Assembly (NCBI GenBank): GCA_947446575.1
Contig: CANFHC010000034.1
Coordinates: forward strand, 1 to 32,641
DNA from: Bacteriovoracaceae bacterium
Lineage (GTDB): Bacteria; Bdellovibrionota; Bacteriovoracia; Bacteriovoracales; Bacteriovoracaceae
Direction of reading: 5' to 3'
Length of the DNA stretch: 32,641 bases
Below the pieces are notes generated by a model, which did not search any database, had not been told where the DNA came from, and saw nothing but the letters and a program-made list of their open reading frames with translations. Position numbers and translations under genes: made by a program. Shown here piece after piece: positions 1 through 8,983 of this stretch. Within the stretch, counting starts at the first letter, position 1; each line of letters starts with the position of its first letter.

Positions 1-2
1 GA

Positions 3-761
3 TTATTTCCAATTCACATCATTCATGGTGGCAAATGTAAAACCTCTATCTTCTAACTCAGGAATAAGTTTTGTAAGCATTTCCACCGATTGATGACGTA
101 GATCGTGCATTAAAACGACACCACCTTTATGTTGTTTCGCCTCGTAAAGATATCCACTCATACAGTCATCAATGGATACCTTTTTTGACCAACATTCCCA
201 ATCAGCGGCTTGAACATATTTTCCATTTCGCACTTCCAATTCACCACCGATATCCCAAAGGATGGGACCCTTATAGGATTTCCCAATCTCATTCCCATTG
301 AGAAAATCTGCATATTTTTGTGCCCATGCACCTTCTGGTGCTCGGAAAAAAAAGAATCGATCATTTGTCATATAAGGAGAAATAACTTCGTGAGCATCCA
401 AAACTTCACTCTTAACTTTTGCTTTCCAAAGTAATGGATCTAAATTTTTAAGCGGAGTGTGAGTCATCGAATGATTGCCTACCATATGTCCTTCAGCAAC
501 AATTCTTTTCATTAAATCAGGATGGGCCAAAACATTTTTGCCGATAACAAAAAATGTAGCCTTTATATTATGCTCTAATAAAATATCTAAAACTTTATTA
601 GTTACACCGGGATTTGGACCGTCATCAAAAGTTAAAATTATTTCATTATGTCCGGTATGAATATTTTCTACGTTTGTTTTTGAAAAATCTTTATCGATAA
701 CTTCTTGGGCAAAAACAGAGTTTATGGTGAAAAGAAAAAATAGGGAAATGAGTTTCTTCAT
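3..761 (-). CDS. Secreted polysaccharide deacetylase (NodB domain)
   Basis: Predicted exported carbohydrate esterase family 4 enzyme that removes N-acetyl groups from a polysaccharide such as chitin or peptidoglycan. Residues 1-18 form a signal peptide (MKK start, hydrophobic core, VFAQ end). The NodB motifs are all visible: TFDDGPN with catalytic base D46 and metal ligand D47; HSMTH with metal ligands H97 and H101; RAPEG at R140; and LMH with H219 near the C-terminus. The frame is open upstream to about 812, but ATG at 761 is preceded by AGGAG and begins the signal peptide, so I chose it (252 residues). The stop is at the window edge but the gene is complete. In Bdellovibrio, related enzymes deacetylate prey peptidoglycan; a similar role here is inference. 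Confidence 0.9.
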   Translation of the reverse strand: MKKLISLFFLFTINSVFAQEVIDKDFSKTNVENIHTGHNEIILTFDDGPNPGVTNKVLDILLEHNIKATFFVIGKNVLAHPDLMKRIVAEGHMVGNHSMTHTPLKNLDPLLWKAKVKSEVLDAHEVISPYMTNDRFFFFRAPEGAWAQKYADFLNGNEIGKSYKGPILWDIGGELEVRNGKYVQAADWECWSKKVSIDDCMSGYLYEAKQHKGGVVLMHDLRHQSVEMLTKLIPELEDRGFTFATMNDVNWK

Positions 762-841
762 TACAATCTCCTGATTAACCTTGAATGATTTTATAGTCCT
801 CACAATGGACATTGAATATAGGAAAAAAAGATTTTTTGTTG

Positions 842-847
842 TATAAT
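842..847 (+). promoter_or_regulatory. Possible -10 box for the methyltransferase gene
   Basis: A perfect TATAAT lies 30 bases upstream of the ATG at 878 in the divergent intergenic region. No good -35 box lies at the usual 16-18 base spacing; the nearest TTGAAT is 24 bases upstream, so the assignment is tentative. Confidence 0.35.
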
Positions 848-877
848 GAATTCATACATTTTCCATAAGATTTAATT

Positions 878-1564
878 ATGAAAAGCAATCACGGTTTTCT
901 CTATCAAACAAAAGAGATTAAAGTCCTAGATTTTAATCTTACGACTATTCGCGATCTCGATGAAAGTATCGATACACTTTGTGACTTTTTTGGCGAAGCT
1001 GATCAAGACAATTCTTTAGCAGAGGAATACTGCCCTTATTTCGGCGTTCTTTGGGAAGCGGGCATCGGCCTTAGTCAGTACCTTTTAAAAATGGATTTGA
1101 ACAATAAGCGCGTTTTAGAAATTGGTTGTGGTCTTGCTTTGCCTTCTTTTTTAGTTACAAAAATGGGCGGAGAAATAATTGCGACAGACTTCCACGCTGA
1201 TGTACCTTTGTTTTTAGAATTTAATCAAAATAAAAATAAAATTCAGTTCCCTTATCGTGTGATGAATTGGCGTGATGAAGTTGAGCGAACCAAATCAGAT
1301 TTAGGATTATTCGATTTGGTTTTGGGTTCTGATATTTTGTATGAAAGCCAACACCCAATGCAGGTTGCGATTGCCTTAATTGCTTTTTTAAAACCTGGAG
1401 GAAAAATAATTCTCTCTGATCCAGGGCGTGCCTATATTCAAAAATTTATTACCTCCATGAATGAATGTGGATATGCAGAAAATTTTACAACTCAAATTGT
1501 TGCAGCCGAACTAACTCCGAAAAAACAACAACGTGATATTTTTATTTTTGAATTTACTAAATAA
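878..1564 (+). CDS. SAM-dependent methyltransferase, METTL/Methyltransf_16-like
   Basis: Class I SAM-dependent methyltransferase of 228 residues. The SAM-binding loop is VLEIGCGLALPS (about residues 80-91), followed by an acidic strand end IATDFHAD and the motif GSDILYE, which resembles the DxxY motif of the METTL21-type protein-lysine methyltransferases. The N-terminal 60 residues, rich in acidic residues and containing an EEYCPYFGVLWEAG segment, are also typical of that group. The substrate cannot be read from sequence; a protein lysine side chain is the best family-based guess. The ATG at 878 has only a weak ribosome-binding site. The gene ends 8 bases inside the convergent M24-family gene. 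Confidence 0.75.
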   Translation: MKSNHGFLYQTKEIKVLDFNLTTIRDLDESIDTLCDFFGEADQDNSLAEEYCPYFGVLWEAGIGLSQYLLKMDLNNKRVLEIGCGLALPSFLVTKMGGEIIATDFHADVPLFLEFNQNKNKIQFPYRVMNWRDEVERTKSDLGLFDLVLGSDILYESQHPMQVAIALIAFLKPGGKIILSDPGRAYIQKFITSMNECGYAENFTTQIVAAELTPKKQQRDIFIFEFTK

Positions 1565-2219
1565 GAACGTCTTCGAAAAAAGCACCTCGCCCAAGACTTT
1601 CATCCAATACATGTATTTCTAAGACCCATAGATGAGGGAGAGGGAAGAAATCCTGATTTCCCAATTTCCCTTTATAATGAAGAGCGTGAGGAAAATCACC
1701 CAAGCGATGCCCATACATATTACTGTTTAATTTTAAATTCATTTTTTCGGCTTCATTTGATGCAAATTCATAGAGCTCAACACCCGTTAATTCATCTTGT
1801 TTCCAAGCTTCTTGAGTCGCCATAAAGATTTTTTTTGGTGCTGATTGCAGATGAATTAACTGAGGATCATTTCCTAAAACAAAAGTTTCTCCATAATCAG
1901 CTTCATGATTAAAAAATACCGGACCTATATCAATAAAAAATAAATCCTGTTCTTTTAATCTTACTTCATCTGAGAGGTCTCTAAAATTTTTAGTCGTATT
2001 GGAATTCACACGAAACTTAGTAGGATGCCAAAATTTTTCAACTCCAGAGGCACTGAGCTCTTTCGTTAGAATTGAATTACATTGGGACTCATCCATTCCA
2101 GGTCGAATATTTTGAGCAGTCATTTGTACGGCTAAAATAGCTTTAGCTCGTGCATTTAGATAGAGGTCTAAATTGAATTCTGATCCACAATTTTCTTCGA
2201 AGTGAATTGAGAAACTCAT
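1557..2219 (-). CDS. M24 family metallopeptidase-like protein
   Basis: A 220-residue pita-bread-fold protein of the methionine aminopeptidase / Xaa-Pro peptidase family (M24). All five dimetal ligands appear to be present: D97 in FIDIGP, D108 in EADYGET, H171 in YGHRLGD, E201 in LEIHV and E216 in AFFEDV; H65 may be the substrate-side histidine. It lacks the N-terminal domain of aminopeptidase P and is shorter than a typical MetAP, so the substrate is open. Its start overlaps the stop of the upstream 92-residue gene by four bases, which suggests translational coupling. Confidence 0.8.
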   Translation of the reverse strand: MSFSIHFEENCGSEFNLDLYLNARAKAILAVQMTAQNIRPGMDESQCNSILTKELSASGVEKFWHPTKFRVNSNTTKNFRDLSDEVRLKEQDLFFIDIGPVFFNHEADYGETFVLGNDPQLIHLQSAPKKIFMATQEAWKQDELTGVELYEFASNEAEKMNLKLNSNMYGHRLGDFPHALHYKGKLGNQDFFPLPHLWVLEIHVLDESLGRGAFFEDVLI

Positions 2220-2494
2220 ACTGATTTAGGCGGAGGGCAGATAGCGCAACCAAAGTCATCTTCATGATCTTCGATTTCTTGGTCTAAAGATTTTTTGTAC
2301 TCTGCGATCTCTTGGTCATTTGCACCCAAAGATGCAATGAGTGTTTCAGTAAGTCCAGGTGCTTCAATGCGAATATCTAGCCCTTCAGCTTCTAATTGGG
2401 CCGCAAAAGCATAGGCATCACCTATACTCTCGAGTGTAGTCTCTAGAAGAGTTGTTCCTGAAATATTATCAATGACGCGAACTTGGTTTGACAT
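2216..2494 (-). CDS. Small conserved-looking protein with C-terminal CxxC
   Basis: A 92-residue acidic protein I do not recognise. The first half looks like a small alpha/beta fold (VRVIDNISGTTLLETTLES, then a helix). The second half is helical and very acidic and ends in DDFGCAICPPP, a possible metal-binding or redox CxxC. The ATGA overlap with the M24-family gene suggests the two proteins are made together and may act together. Only 28 bases separate it from the divergent receiver-like gene. Confidence 0.65.
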   Translation of the reverse strand: MSNQVRVIDNISGTTLLETTLESIGDAYAFAAQLEAEGLDIRIEAPGLTETLIASLGANDQEIAEYKKSLDQEIEDHEDDFGCAICPPPKSV

Positions 2495-2522
2495 TTACTA
2501 AGAGTAACAAGAAAATGGTCCT

Positions 2523-2876
2523 ATGGTAAAGACAGAAGATAGTCAGAAGAAAATTTTTTACATCGAAAAAGGTGATTTTTTGCGCTCAATGATGGAATTT
2601 GCAATAAGGGCCCGTGGAGCGGATATTTACACCGTAGACACTCTAGAGAACAATTTCTACCTGTTGGATGAGTTAGTTCCTGACTTAATTATTTTTGACG
2701 TTAAAACAGTGTTCAATCAGCTGGAAGAATTAAAAAAATATAAGAATAAGGCCCACTTTGTAGCCGTAGGTGACGAAGGTGATCAAAATCTTGTCGCAGA
2801 TTTCGCAACCACATTTTTTACCAAGCCTCTCGAAGCAAAAAACATTGCGAGCCGCTTGCTTGCATTACTTGACTGA
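2523..2876 (+). CDS. Degenerate CheY-like receiver domain protein
   Basis: A 117-residue stand-alone protein with the length and pattern of a response-regulator receiver. The phospho-acceptor-like aspartate (D59 in LIIFDV) and the conserved lysine (K101 in FTKPL) are present. The acidic pair that binds Mg2+ is altered (IEKG at 14-17 in place of VDD) and the conserved Thr/Ser after beta-4 is a glycine (AVGDEG). It may therefore not be phosphorylated normally and could act as a constitutive adaptor. It lies 62 bases upstream of the MFS gene on the same strand and could be co-transcribed with the acyl-activation operon, though the gap is larger than any inside that operon. Confidence 0.65.
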   Translation: MVKTEDSQKKIFYIEKGDFLRSMMEFAIRARGADIYTVDTLENNFYLLDELVPDLIIFDVKTVFNQLEELKKYKNKAHFVAVGDEGDQNLVADFATTFFTKPLEAKNIASRLLALLD

Positions 2877-2938
2877 ATTCCTAATTGGCCTAAAATTTCC
2901 ATCTGTTCCGGAGTACATTCTCCCCCTAAAATAGGTTA

Positions 2939-4165
2939 ATGGGTGGAATAAATTTTGAAATTCTTAAAGATAAGAATGCGTTGGTCATTTTTGTCTCGCA
3001 ACTTGTGTCGATTATTTGTGACAAGATGATGTCGCTAGGACTCGTTTGGTATTTAACCAGTAAGTTTTCCATCAATGTTGTTCCTTGGTATATGGCAGTT
3101 TGTTTTTTACCCCATTTATTGATGGCCTTCTTTTCAACAAAACTTATAAATCGCGTAGGTGTTTTACAGAGTGTAATTTTTTCAGAATTTTTTAGGGCAC
3201 TTGTTTTAATCATCCTATATGTATTTATTTTATTTTTCCATTTAGAAGGGGATCAACTTCTAACTGCACTTTTTATTGCAGGATTTTTCGTAGGTCTTGG
3301 GGGAAGTGTTTTTAATCCTGCCGTTCTTTCATTGCCTCCACAGTTAGTAACTCCAGAAAAAGTCATAGGCTTAAATGCGCTGATTGATACAAGTATGTCC
3401 ATCTCTACGATCTTGGGAGCAACATTTGCTATTTTTCTTTTAAATATTGTCGATCTCAAAATGCTCATTTTGATAAATGCACTTAGTTTTTTATGGGCGG
3501 GTGCTTTACAACTTGGTTTAGAAGTTAACATAAAAGAGATAGTAGAGGATAGGAGCGAAGAACTTGTTCTTGGATCAAGGGCGGTATTAAAAAAATATCC
3601 TGATATCGCAAGAATGCTCGGAAGTTTTTTATTTCTCAATTTAGTGTTTACTCCCATTCTCGTAATGATTCCTTGGTATGTTCAAAATATGTATAGAGGA
3701 AACTCTGGTACACTCGCTTTGATTGAAGGAGCAATGGGACTTGGAGCCTTTTTAACAGGGCTTTATTTATCGCTGGCAAGTTTTCGAATTGATGGAGCAA
3801 AAAGAATTACTATGATTAGCATCGTTTCATTTTTATTCGGTATATTTTTTCTTTTTTTTGCTTTTTCAAAATTTACTTGGCAAGGCGCCATTGTCTTATT
3901 TGCTATTGGAATTCTAAGTACCTTTTTAAATATCCAAGTTCTAACTTATTTTCAAACTGCTCTTAAAGTAGAAGAAATTCCCACAATTATGACGGCCGTG
4001 AATATCATAAGTGCTGCTTCTGTACCATTGTCATTAGGATTTTCTGGACTCATCTTTCCCCACGTCTTCATTCCAAATTTCGCTAAAGCAAGCGGAGTAT
4101 TGGTAATTATAATTGCGCTTATTATGCCTCGCTATTTAAAAGGATCGATATGGAAATTGGAATAG
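2939..4165 (+). CDS. MFS transporter
   Basis: A 408-residue integral membrane protein with about 12 hydrophobic segments split by a charged central loop (about residues 195-220, with EIVEDRSEELVLGSRAVLKK). This is the layout of major facilitator superfamily exporters, closest in look to the MefA/EntS-type (MFS_3) group. No lone substrate motif is readable. It is the first gene of a tightly packed operon, overlapping the GNAT gene by 16 bases, so it probably exports the product of the acyl-activating enzymes that follow. The export role is inference. The start ATG has a weak AGGTT ribosome-binding site. Confidence 0.8.
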   Translation: MGGINFEILKDKNALVIFVSQLVSIICDKMMSLGLVWYLTSKFSINVVPWYMAVCFLPHLLMAFFSTKLINRVGVLQSVIFSEFFRALVLIILYVFILFFHLEGDQLLTALFIAGFFVGLGGSVFNPAVLSLPPQLVTPEKVIGLNALIDTSMSISTILGATFAIFLLNIVDLKMLILINALSFLWAGALQLGLEVNIKEIVEDRSEELVLGSRAVLKKYPDIARMLGSFLFLNLVFTPILVMIPWYVQNMYRGNSGTLALIEGAMGLGAFLTGLYLSLASFRIDGAKRITMISIVSFLFGIFFLFFAFSKFTWQGAIVLFAIGILSTFLNIQVLTYFQTALKVEEIPTIMTAVNIISAASVPLSLGFSGLIFPHVFIPNFAKASGVLVIIIALIMPRYLKGSIWKLE

Positions 4166-5319
4166 AAATAAAAATACAAGAAGCAGATGCGGATGATGTT
4201 GATGAAATAATCAATTTATATCGTGCCGTATATGGAAGAAAATATCCTCTTTCTTATGGAACAGATCCCGATCTATTAAAGCGGGCTATCTTAAATAAAG
4301 AAACACATATGTGTTTAGTTGCCAGAGATGTCATGAATCGAGTTATTGGGGGAGCATTGATTGTTGAGATCGACGCTTATAATAAAATTGGAAAATTGTT
4401 GGGCCTTGTCGTTCATCCAACCTATCAACGCCATAAAATTGGCAATAGCCTTGTTAGTCACGTGAGTGATTTTTTTCTCAAAAAAGATCCAAGACTGAAT
4501 TCACTGTATGCCACAACTAGAACTATTACGGTTGGACCACAGATGATTTTTATTAAAAATAATTATCTTCCTTTAGGCATTTTTCCCAATGCTCACCGCT
4601 TGCATCAATATGAAACGGTAACTTTATTTGCAAAATTTAGAGAAAATATTTTAGAAAAAAGAACTCCCGTGCCATCAGCTTCGGTAAAACTAATGCCAAT
4701 GTACGGAATTTTAAAAAACCTTGTTCCTGAAATTGATCTTCCAAAGCCTGAAGATGTAAAACCCTTAGCCGTAAACGAAGATGCCGACGAGTGGGAGTTT
4801 GAAGTAATCAGAGCTCCCAATTACGTTTACAGAAAATTTTTAGAACGCTTTCCTGATCCAAGTGATCGCTTCTTTCCTTTCCATACACCGAATATGTTGA
4901 TCTCTGAAAAAAAAGGTCGAATGGATATTTTTGCGTATTTCAGTAAGCGTGATGGTTACTGCACATTAATTAAAGCAACACATCCGATTTCAGATTTGAA
5001 TGGGAGGCTCACAAGTCTCTACATGCAACTCGATGATATCGGAGTTTCCTATATCGAAGTTTTAGTTAATGTAAAACACACTCCACTAATCGACACTCTC
5101 TTGGGGGGGCAATTCCTCCCATCTGCTATTTATCCCGCGATGAGAGAAATTGATAATAACTATGAAGATTATATCGTAATGAGCAGAACAATGGAGCCTT
5201 TGAATTTTAAAGGTATGCACGTTGTTTCTCCTTTTAAACCATTTATTGATCAGTACGTAGAGGCTTGGAAGCAAGTCAACTTAGATACGATCGAGGTAAT
5301 TTATGGATCAAAAACTTAA
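4150..5319 (+). CDS. GNAT-family acetyltransferase, possibly tandem GNAT
   Basis: A 389-residue protein. Residues 5-150 are a GNAT acyltransferase fold: VARDVMNRVIGGALIVEI, then LGLVVHPTYQRHKIG with the acetyl-CoA pyrophosphate loop at about 93-98, then a helix and a strand pair. The C-terminal half (about 195-370) ends with LLGGQFLPSAIYPAM followed by DYIVMSRT, which looks like the second half of another GNAT domain with a degenerate CoA loop. It probably transfers an acyl group within the pathway encoded by its neighbours; the acceptor is unknown. The start has an AAGGA ribosome-binding site six bases upstream. It overlaps the MFS gene by 16 bases and the LuxE-like gene by 17. Confidence 0.75.
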   Translation: MEIGIEIKIQEADADDVDEIINLYRAVYGRKYPLSYGTDPDLLKRAILNKETHMCLVARDVMNRVIGGALIVEIDAYNKIGKLLGLVVHPTYQRHKIGNSLVSHVSDFFLKKDPRLNSLYATTRTITVGPQMIFIKNNYLPLGIFPNAHRLHQYETVTLFAKFRENILEKRTPVPSASVKLMPMYGILKNLVPEIDLPKPEDVKPLAVNEDADEWEFEVIRAPNYVYRKFLERFPDPSDRFFPFHTPNMLISEKKGRMDIFAYFSKRDGYCTLIKATHPISDLNGRLTSLYMQLDDIGVSYIEVLVNVKHTPLIDTLLGGQFLPSAIYPAMREIDNNYEDYIVMSRTMEPLNFKGMHVVSPFKPFIDQYVEAWKQVNLDTIEVIYGSKT

Positions 5320-6472
5320 TGTCCCTGATTCATCAAAATTAAAAAATGTTCAAAAGATTTGTGATGAAACATCACCATATGAAAATTTGGATAATCACGA
5401 TGCTGAATTTGTAATCGCGATGAGAGAAATTACATTGTGGCATTTGGAAAAATGTGAATTTTACAAAAAACTTGCGGCATCACAAAACTTTAAAATTTCG
5501 CAGGTAAAAACACTAGACGATTGTCTTTTAATTCCACATTTGTGGGCCCATTTTTTTAAAACTCATGAAGTTTTGTCTGTACCAGAAAAAGATGTCTTTT
5601 TGCATCTGACATCTTCAGGAACGACTGGACAAAAATCTCAAATATTTTTCGATGAATGGACAATTAAGTCAGCACAAAGAATGGTCGACTCAATTTTTGA
5701 AAAATACAATTGGGTAACACCCAATCAAAAATGTAATTATGTTCTCTTTAGTTATGAAACTGAAAGCTCTTCCAAACTAGGAACTGCCTACACCGATAAT
5801 TTTCTTTGCAAATATGCACCTGTAAATGAAGTGTTCTATGCTTTAAAACTTACCGGAAGTGGGGGGCATGAATTTGACTGTTTTGGGACTATCGAAGTCT
5901 TTTTAAAATACGCGAAAGAGGGATTGCCTGTAAGGCTGTTTGGTTTTCCAGCTTTTTTTTATTTTGCTTTAGAGCGAATGAAAAAATTAGGAATTCCTCC
6001 CGTTAAAATGCACCCTGATTCAATGGTGTTTTTAGGTGGTGGTTGGAAAGGAAATGCCGATAAGGCCATTGCCAAAGAAGATTTTTATTCTTTAGTGGAA
6101 GAAATGTTAGGAATTCCCAACGAAAGACTGCGTGATGGCTTTGGTTCAGTTGAGCACTGTGTACCATACGTAGAATGTAAAAATCATGAATTTCATGTTC
6201 CTGTTTGGTCGAGAGTCTTTATTAGAGATGTCGAAACATTAAAACCATTAGGATTTAATGAATTAGGTTTTTTACATTTTATTTCACCCTATATTACTTC
6301 TATGCCGGCGCATTCAGTGATCATGGGTGATATGGCCTCACTTCATCCGGCAGAATCTTGCGGCTGTGGATTGCCGACCCCCTTTTTTAAAGTGCACGGA
6401 AGAGCTGGAATTTCAAAAAATAAAAGTTGTGCACTCGCGGCAAGCGAACTTTTAAAAGGGAAAGCATCATGA
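5303..6472 (+). CDS. LuxE-family acyl-protein synthetase
   Basis: A 389-residue adenylate-forming protein of the LuxE type, which in luminous bacteria activates a fatty acid with ATP and carries it as a thioester to the reductase LuxC. The ATP-binding motif TSSGTTGQKS is at about 103-112. The C-terminal half has the LuxE pattern: DGFGSVEHCVPYVEC, FHVPVWSRV, a CGCG pair and GRAGISKNKSCA. C376 near the C-terminus is placed like the acylated cysteine of Vibrio LuxE. The next gene encodes LuxC, so the pair is complete, but no luxA or luxB is seen. A GAGGT ribosome-binding site precedes the ATG. The stop overlaps the next start as ATGA. Confidence 0.85.
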   Translation: MDQKLNVPDSSKLKNVQKICDETSPYENLDNHDAEFVIAMREITLWHLEKCEFYKKLAASQNFKISQVKTLDDCLLIPHLWAHFFKTHEVLSVPEKDVFLHLTSSGTTGQKSQIFFDEWTIKSAQRMVDSIFEKYNWVTPNQKCNYVLFSYETESSSKLGTAYTDNFLCKYAPVNEVFYALKLTGSGGHEFDCFGTIEVFLKYAKEGLPVRLFGFPAFFYFALERMKKLGIPPVKMHPDSMVFLGGGWKGNADKAIAKEDFYSLVEEMLGIPNERLRDGFGSVEHCVPYVECKNHEFHVPVWSRVFIRDVETLKPLGFNELGFLHFISPYITSMPAHSVIMGDMASLHPAESCGCGLPTPFFKVHGRAGISKNKSCALAASELLKGKAS

Positions 6473-8982
6473 ATTTATGGCAGGGACGCATAGTAAGCGA
6501 TGAAGAATTTAAAAACAACTTTTATGAAAAAATAAAGGATTCAGACTTTTGGAGTCATCCTCCGCTGTCTCATCAATTATTTTTCGAACTTATTGACCTA
6601 GCGACTTTAAAATTAAAAGAAAAAGGTGATTTTTATAATAAGCTTATCAGAGACTTAAGAGCAAGATCAGACATTCGTGAAGATGAAGTAATTCTTTGTA
6701 TGAAATCCTTGGAAGATTTCCTAGATTCTTCTAACTTGCGGTTGAAAGTTAAACGTGAATTGGGAAGTGAATTTCCTTTTGAGCTAAAAAGAATAAATTT
6801 TAAAGAAAATCATTTTGAATCTTGGTTTCCTTTAGGTGTATTAGTGCATGTGACTCCGAATAACTCACCATTGCTTGGCGTACTTGGAGTTATCGAAGGA
6901 TTGTTAGCCGGAAACGTAAATGTGTTAAAATTGGCCAGAAAAGACAGTGCATTTGCTGCCATTTTTTATCAAGAGCTTTGCGCGCTTGATACTAGTTCAA
7001 CTTTTAAGAATTATATTACCATCGGTAAAGTTTCTTCAAATGACAAAAAATACTTAAACGATTTTTTATCAATTGCTGATGTTATTTCTGCCTGGGGAAA
7101 TGAAGAAAGTATAAAAAGTTTAAGAGAGATGGCTCCTAGTAGAGCTCGTATAGTAGAATGGGGTCATAAAATTTCTTTTTCGTATGTTTCAAAGTCTACG
7201 TCGCAAGATGAAGATATGTTGAAAAAATTAGCATTTGAAATTTGTAATAACGAACAAATGGCCTGTTCGAGCCCTCAATGTGTTTTTGTAGAAGACGCAA
7301 GTTTTGAAGACTTAAAAACCTTTGCCACAAATCTTAGTATTGCATTAGGTATTGTTTCACCAACGATAGCTAGAGTTATGCCAGGTGTACAAGAAACAGC
7401 AGAGTTAACCGTCTCTAAAGAGCAAGTTAGACTTAATTCACTCTTTGGAAACAGTGAAGTTATTGTCGCTCCAAATAATGAATGGAGAATTTTCATTGAA
7501 GATTCGGCAGGATTAAAGGCCTCTCCGCTTTTTAGAACGATCTGGGTTAAGCCACTTCCAAAAAATAAAATTATTCATAATCTTAGACCCCTCAAAGTCT
7601 ATTTGCAGACGGTTGGGATTTCTGCAGGCCGAGATGAAATTGAAAAACTTTCTCGAGAGTTTTTTCAAGCAGGCGTTCAACGAGTGCGTGCCATTGGTGA
7701 AATGACCGATTCATATCTTGGCGAACCTCATGACGGTGTTTATGCATTAGAGCGCTATTGTCAAAAAATTTCTTTTACTGATTCGACATCTAAAAATTTA
7801 ATGAAAGGCAAAAATACTTTTGAAGAAATCAAAAGACCACTAATGCCTAAAAAACAAAACATTATGGAAAAGACTGACTTTCAAGATTTAAAAGTAGATC
7901 CGCGCTTTAGTGATTTATACTTTTATAGTGGTGGAAGCTCAGGAGATCCTAAACTTTCTATTTTCACTTATGATGATTACCATCGCCAAATGGAACTTGC
8001 CGCGGAAGGATTATTTGCAGCGGGTCTCGATCCTAAAGTTGATCGCTGTATGAATTTATTTTATGCAGGTAGTTTGTATGGTGGATTCATCAGCTTTTTT
8101 ACTATTTTAGAAAAGTTATTGGCCGTGCATTTTCCAATGGGAGCCAGTACTGATTTTGAATTAGTAGGAAAGACTCTTGTGACCAATAAAGTAGATACGC
8201 TCTTAGGAATGCCTTCTTACTTAATCCAGCTCTTTTCAGCCAATGCAGAAAGATTTAAAAAATACCACGGGATAAAAAAAATATTTTATGGTGGAGAACA
8301 CTTTAGTGAGGCACAAAAAAACTTTTTTAAAAAAGAATACGGTGTAGAAGTAGTTCGCTCCGCAAGTTATGGCTCTGTCGATGCAGGCCCCTTGGGCTTT
8401 CAATGTGAATTTTCCAATGGGGGAATTCACCATCTGCATGAGCGCCTTCACGAATTAGAAGTTGTAGAATTAGAAATCGACCAAGTGGTGAATCCAGGCA
8501 GTGTTGGAAGATTCCTCTTCACCTCAAAAGTTCGTCAAGGACAAAAAATCGAACGCTATGCGATTGGAGATGTAGGTCGCATTATCGAAGGGAAATGTGA
8601 ATGTGGAAGATCAGGGGTACGTTTTGATCTCATGGGCAGACATGGAGATGTGTTTAGAATTGGGACTACTTTTTTAAGTTATCAAAAATTTCAAAAGTTA
8701 TTAATTGATAAATATGATTTTGAGGGCTCTATTCAATTACACCTTTATGCTGGAAGTGGAGATGAAAAGGAAAAAGTTCAATTAAAAGTTGAAAACCAAT
8801 TTAAATTCCCAGTATCCAAGGAAACTCTCATGAAAGATTTGATGGATAATTACAAAGATTTAAAAGAAGTTGTGATGATTGATCTAGTGTTGGATTTTGA
8901 AATTGAATTGACGGAAAGAGCTGGGCTTACATTCAGCTCCAGTACTGGGAAATTACGAAGTGTAATTGATCATAGGAATTAG
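6469..8982 (+). CDS. LuxC acyl-CoA reductase fused to PaaK-like adenylating ligase
   Basis: An 837-residue two-domain protein. Residues about 1-435 match LuxC acyl-CoA reductase, which reduces an acyl thioester to an aldehyde with NADPH: HVTPNNSPLLGV and the segment to about 160, the active-site cysteine C266 in NEQMACSSPQ, and the C-terminal signature GEPHDGVYALERY at 418-430. After a linker (436-475), residues 476-837 form a phenylacetate-CoA-ligase/F390-synthetase-like domain with the phosphate loop SGGSSGDPK (487-495), SYGSVDAGPLGF, an IGDVGRI strand and a CECGR pair. The frame opens at 6427, but ATG at 6469 follows an AAAAGGGA ribosome-binding site and overlaps the LuxE-like stop by four bases. 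Family LuxC proteins usually stand alone at about 480 residues, so the fusion is unusual. Confidence 0.85.
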   Translation: MNLWQGRIVSDEEFKNNFYEKIKDSDFWSHPPLSHQLFFELIDLATLKLKEKGDFYNKLIRDLRARSDIREDEVILCMKSLEDFLDSSNLRLKVKRELGSEFPFELKRINFKENHFESWFPLGVLVHVTPNNSPLLGVLGVIEGLLAGNVNVLKLARKDSAFAAIFYQELCALDTSSTFKNYITIGKVSSNDKKYLNDFLSIADVISAWGNEESIKSLREMAPSRARIVEWGHKISFSYVSKSTSQDEDMLKKLAFEICNNEQMACSSPQCVFVEDASFEDLKTFATNLSIALGIVSPTIARVMPGVQETAELTVSKEQVRLNSLFGNSEVIVAPNNEWRIFIEDSAGLKASPLFRTIWVKPLPKNKIIHNLRPLKVYLQTVGISAGRDEIEKLSREFFQAGVQRVRAIGEMTDSYLGEPHDGVYALERYCQKISFTDSTSKNLMKGKNTFEEIKRPLMPKKQNIMEKTDFQDLKVDPRFSDLYFYSGGSSGDPKLSIFTYDDYHRQMELAAEGLFAAGLDPKVDRCMNLFYAGSLYGGFISFFTILEKLLAVHFPMGASTDFELVGKTLVTNKVDTLLGMPSYLIQLFSANAERFKKYHGIKKIFYGGEHFSEAQKNFFKKEYGVEVVRSASYGSVDAGPLGFQCEFSNGGIHHLHERLHELEVVELEIDQVVNPGSVGRFLFTSKVRQGQKIERYAIGDVGRIIEGKCECGRSGVRFDLMGRHGDVFRIGTTFLSYQKFQKLLIDKYDFEGSIQLHLYAGSGDEKEKVQLKVENQFKFPVSKETLMKDLMDNYKDLKEVVMIDLVLDFEIELTERAGLTFSSSTGKLRSVIDHRN

Positions 8983-8983
8983 A

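Noticed and set aside
3253-3657. 134-codon antisense frame inside the MFS gene
   Set aside because: It is the shadow of a strong membrane-protein gene, with low-complexity content and no ribosome-binding site or neighbours.
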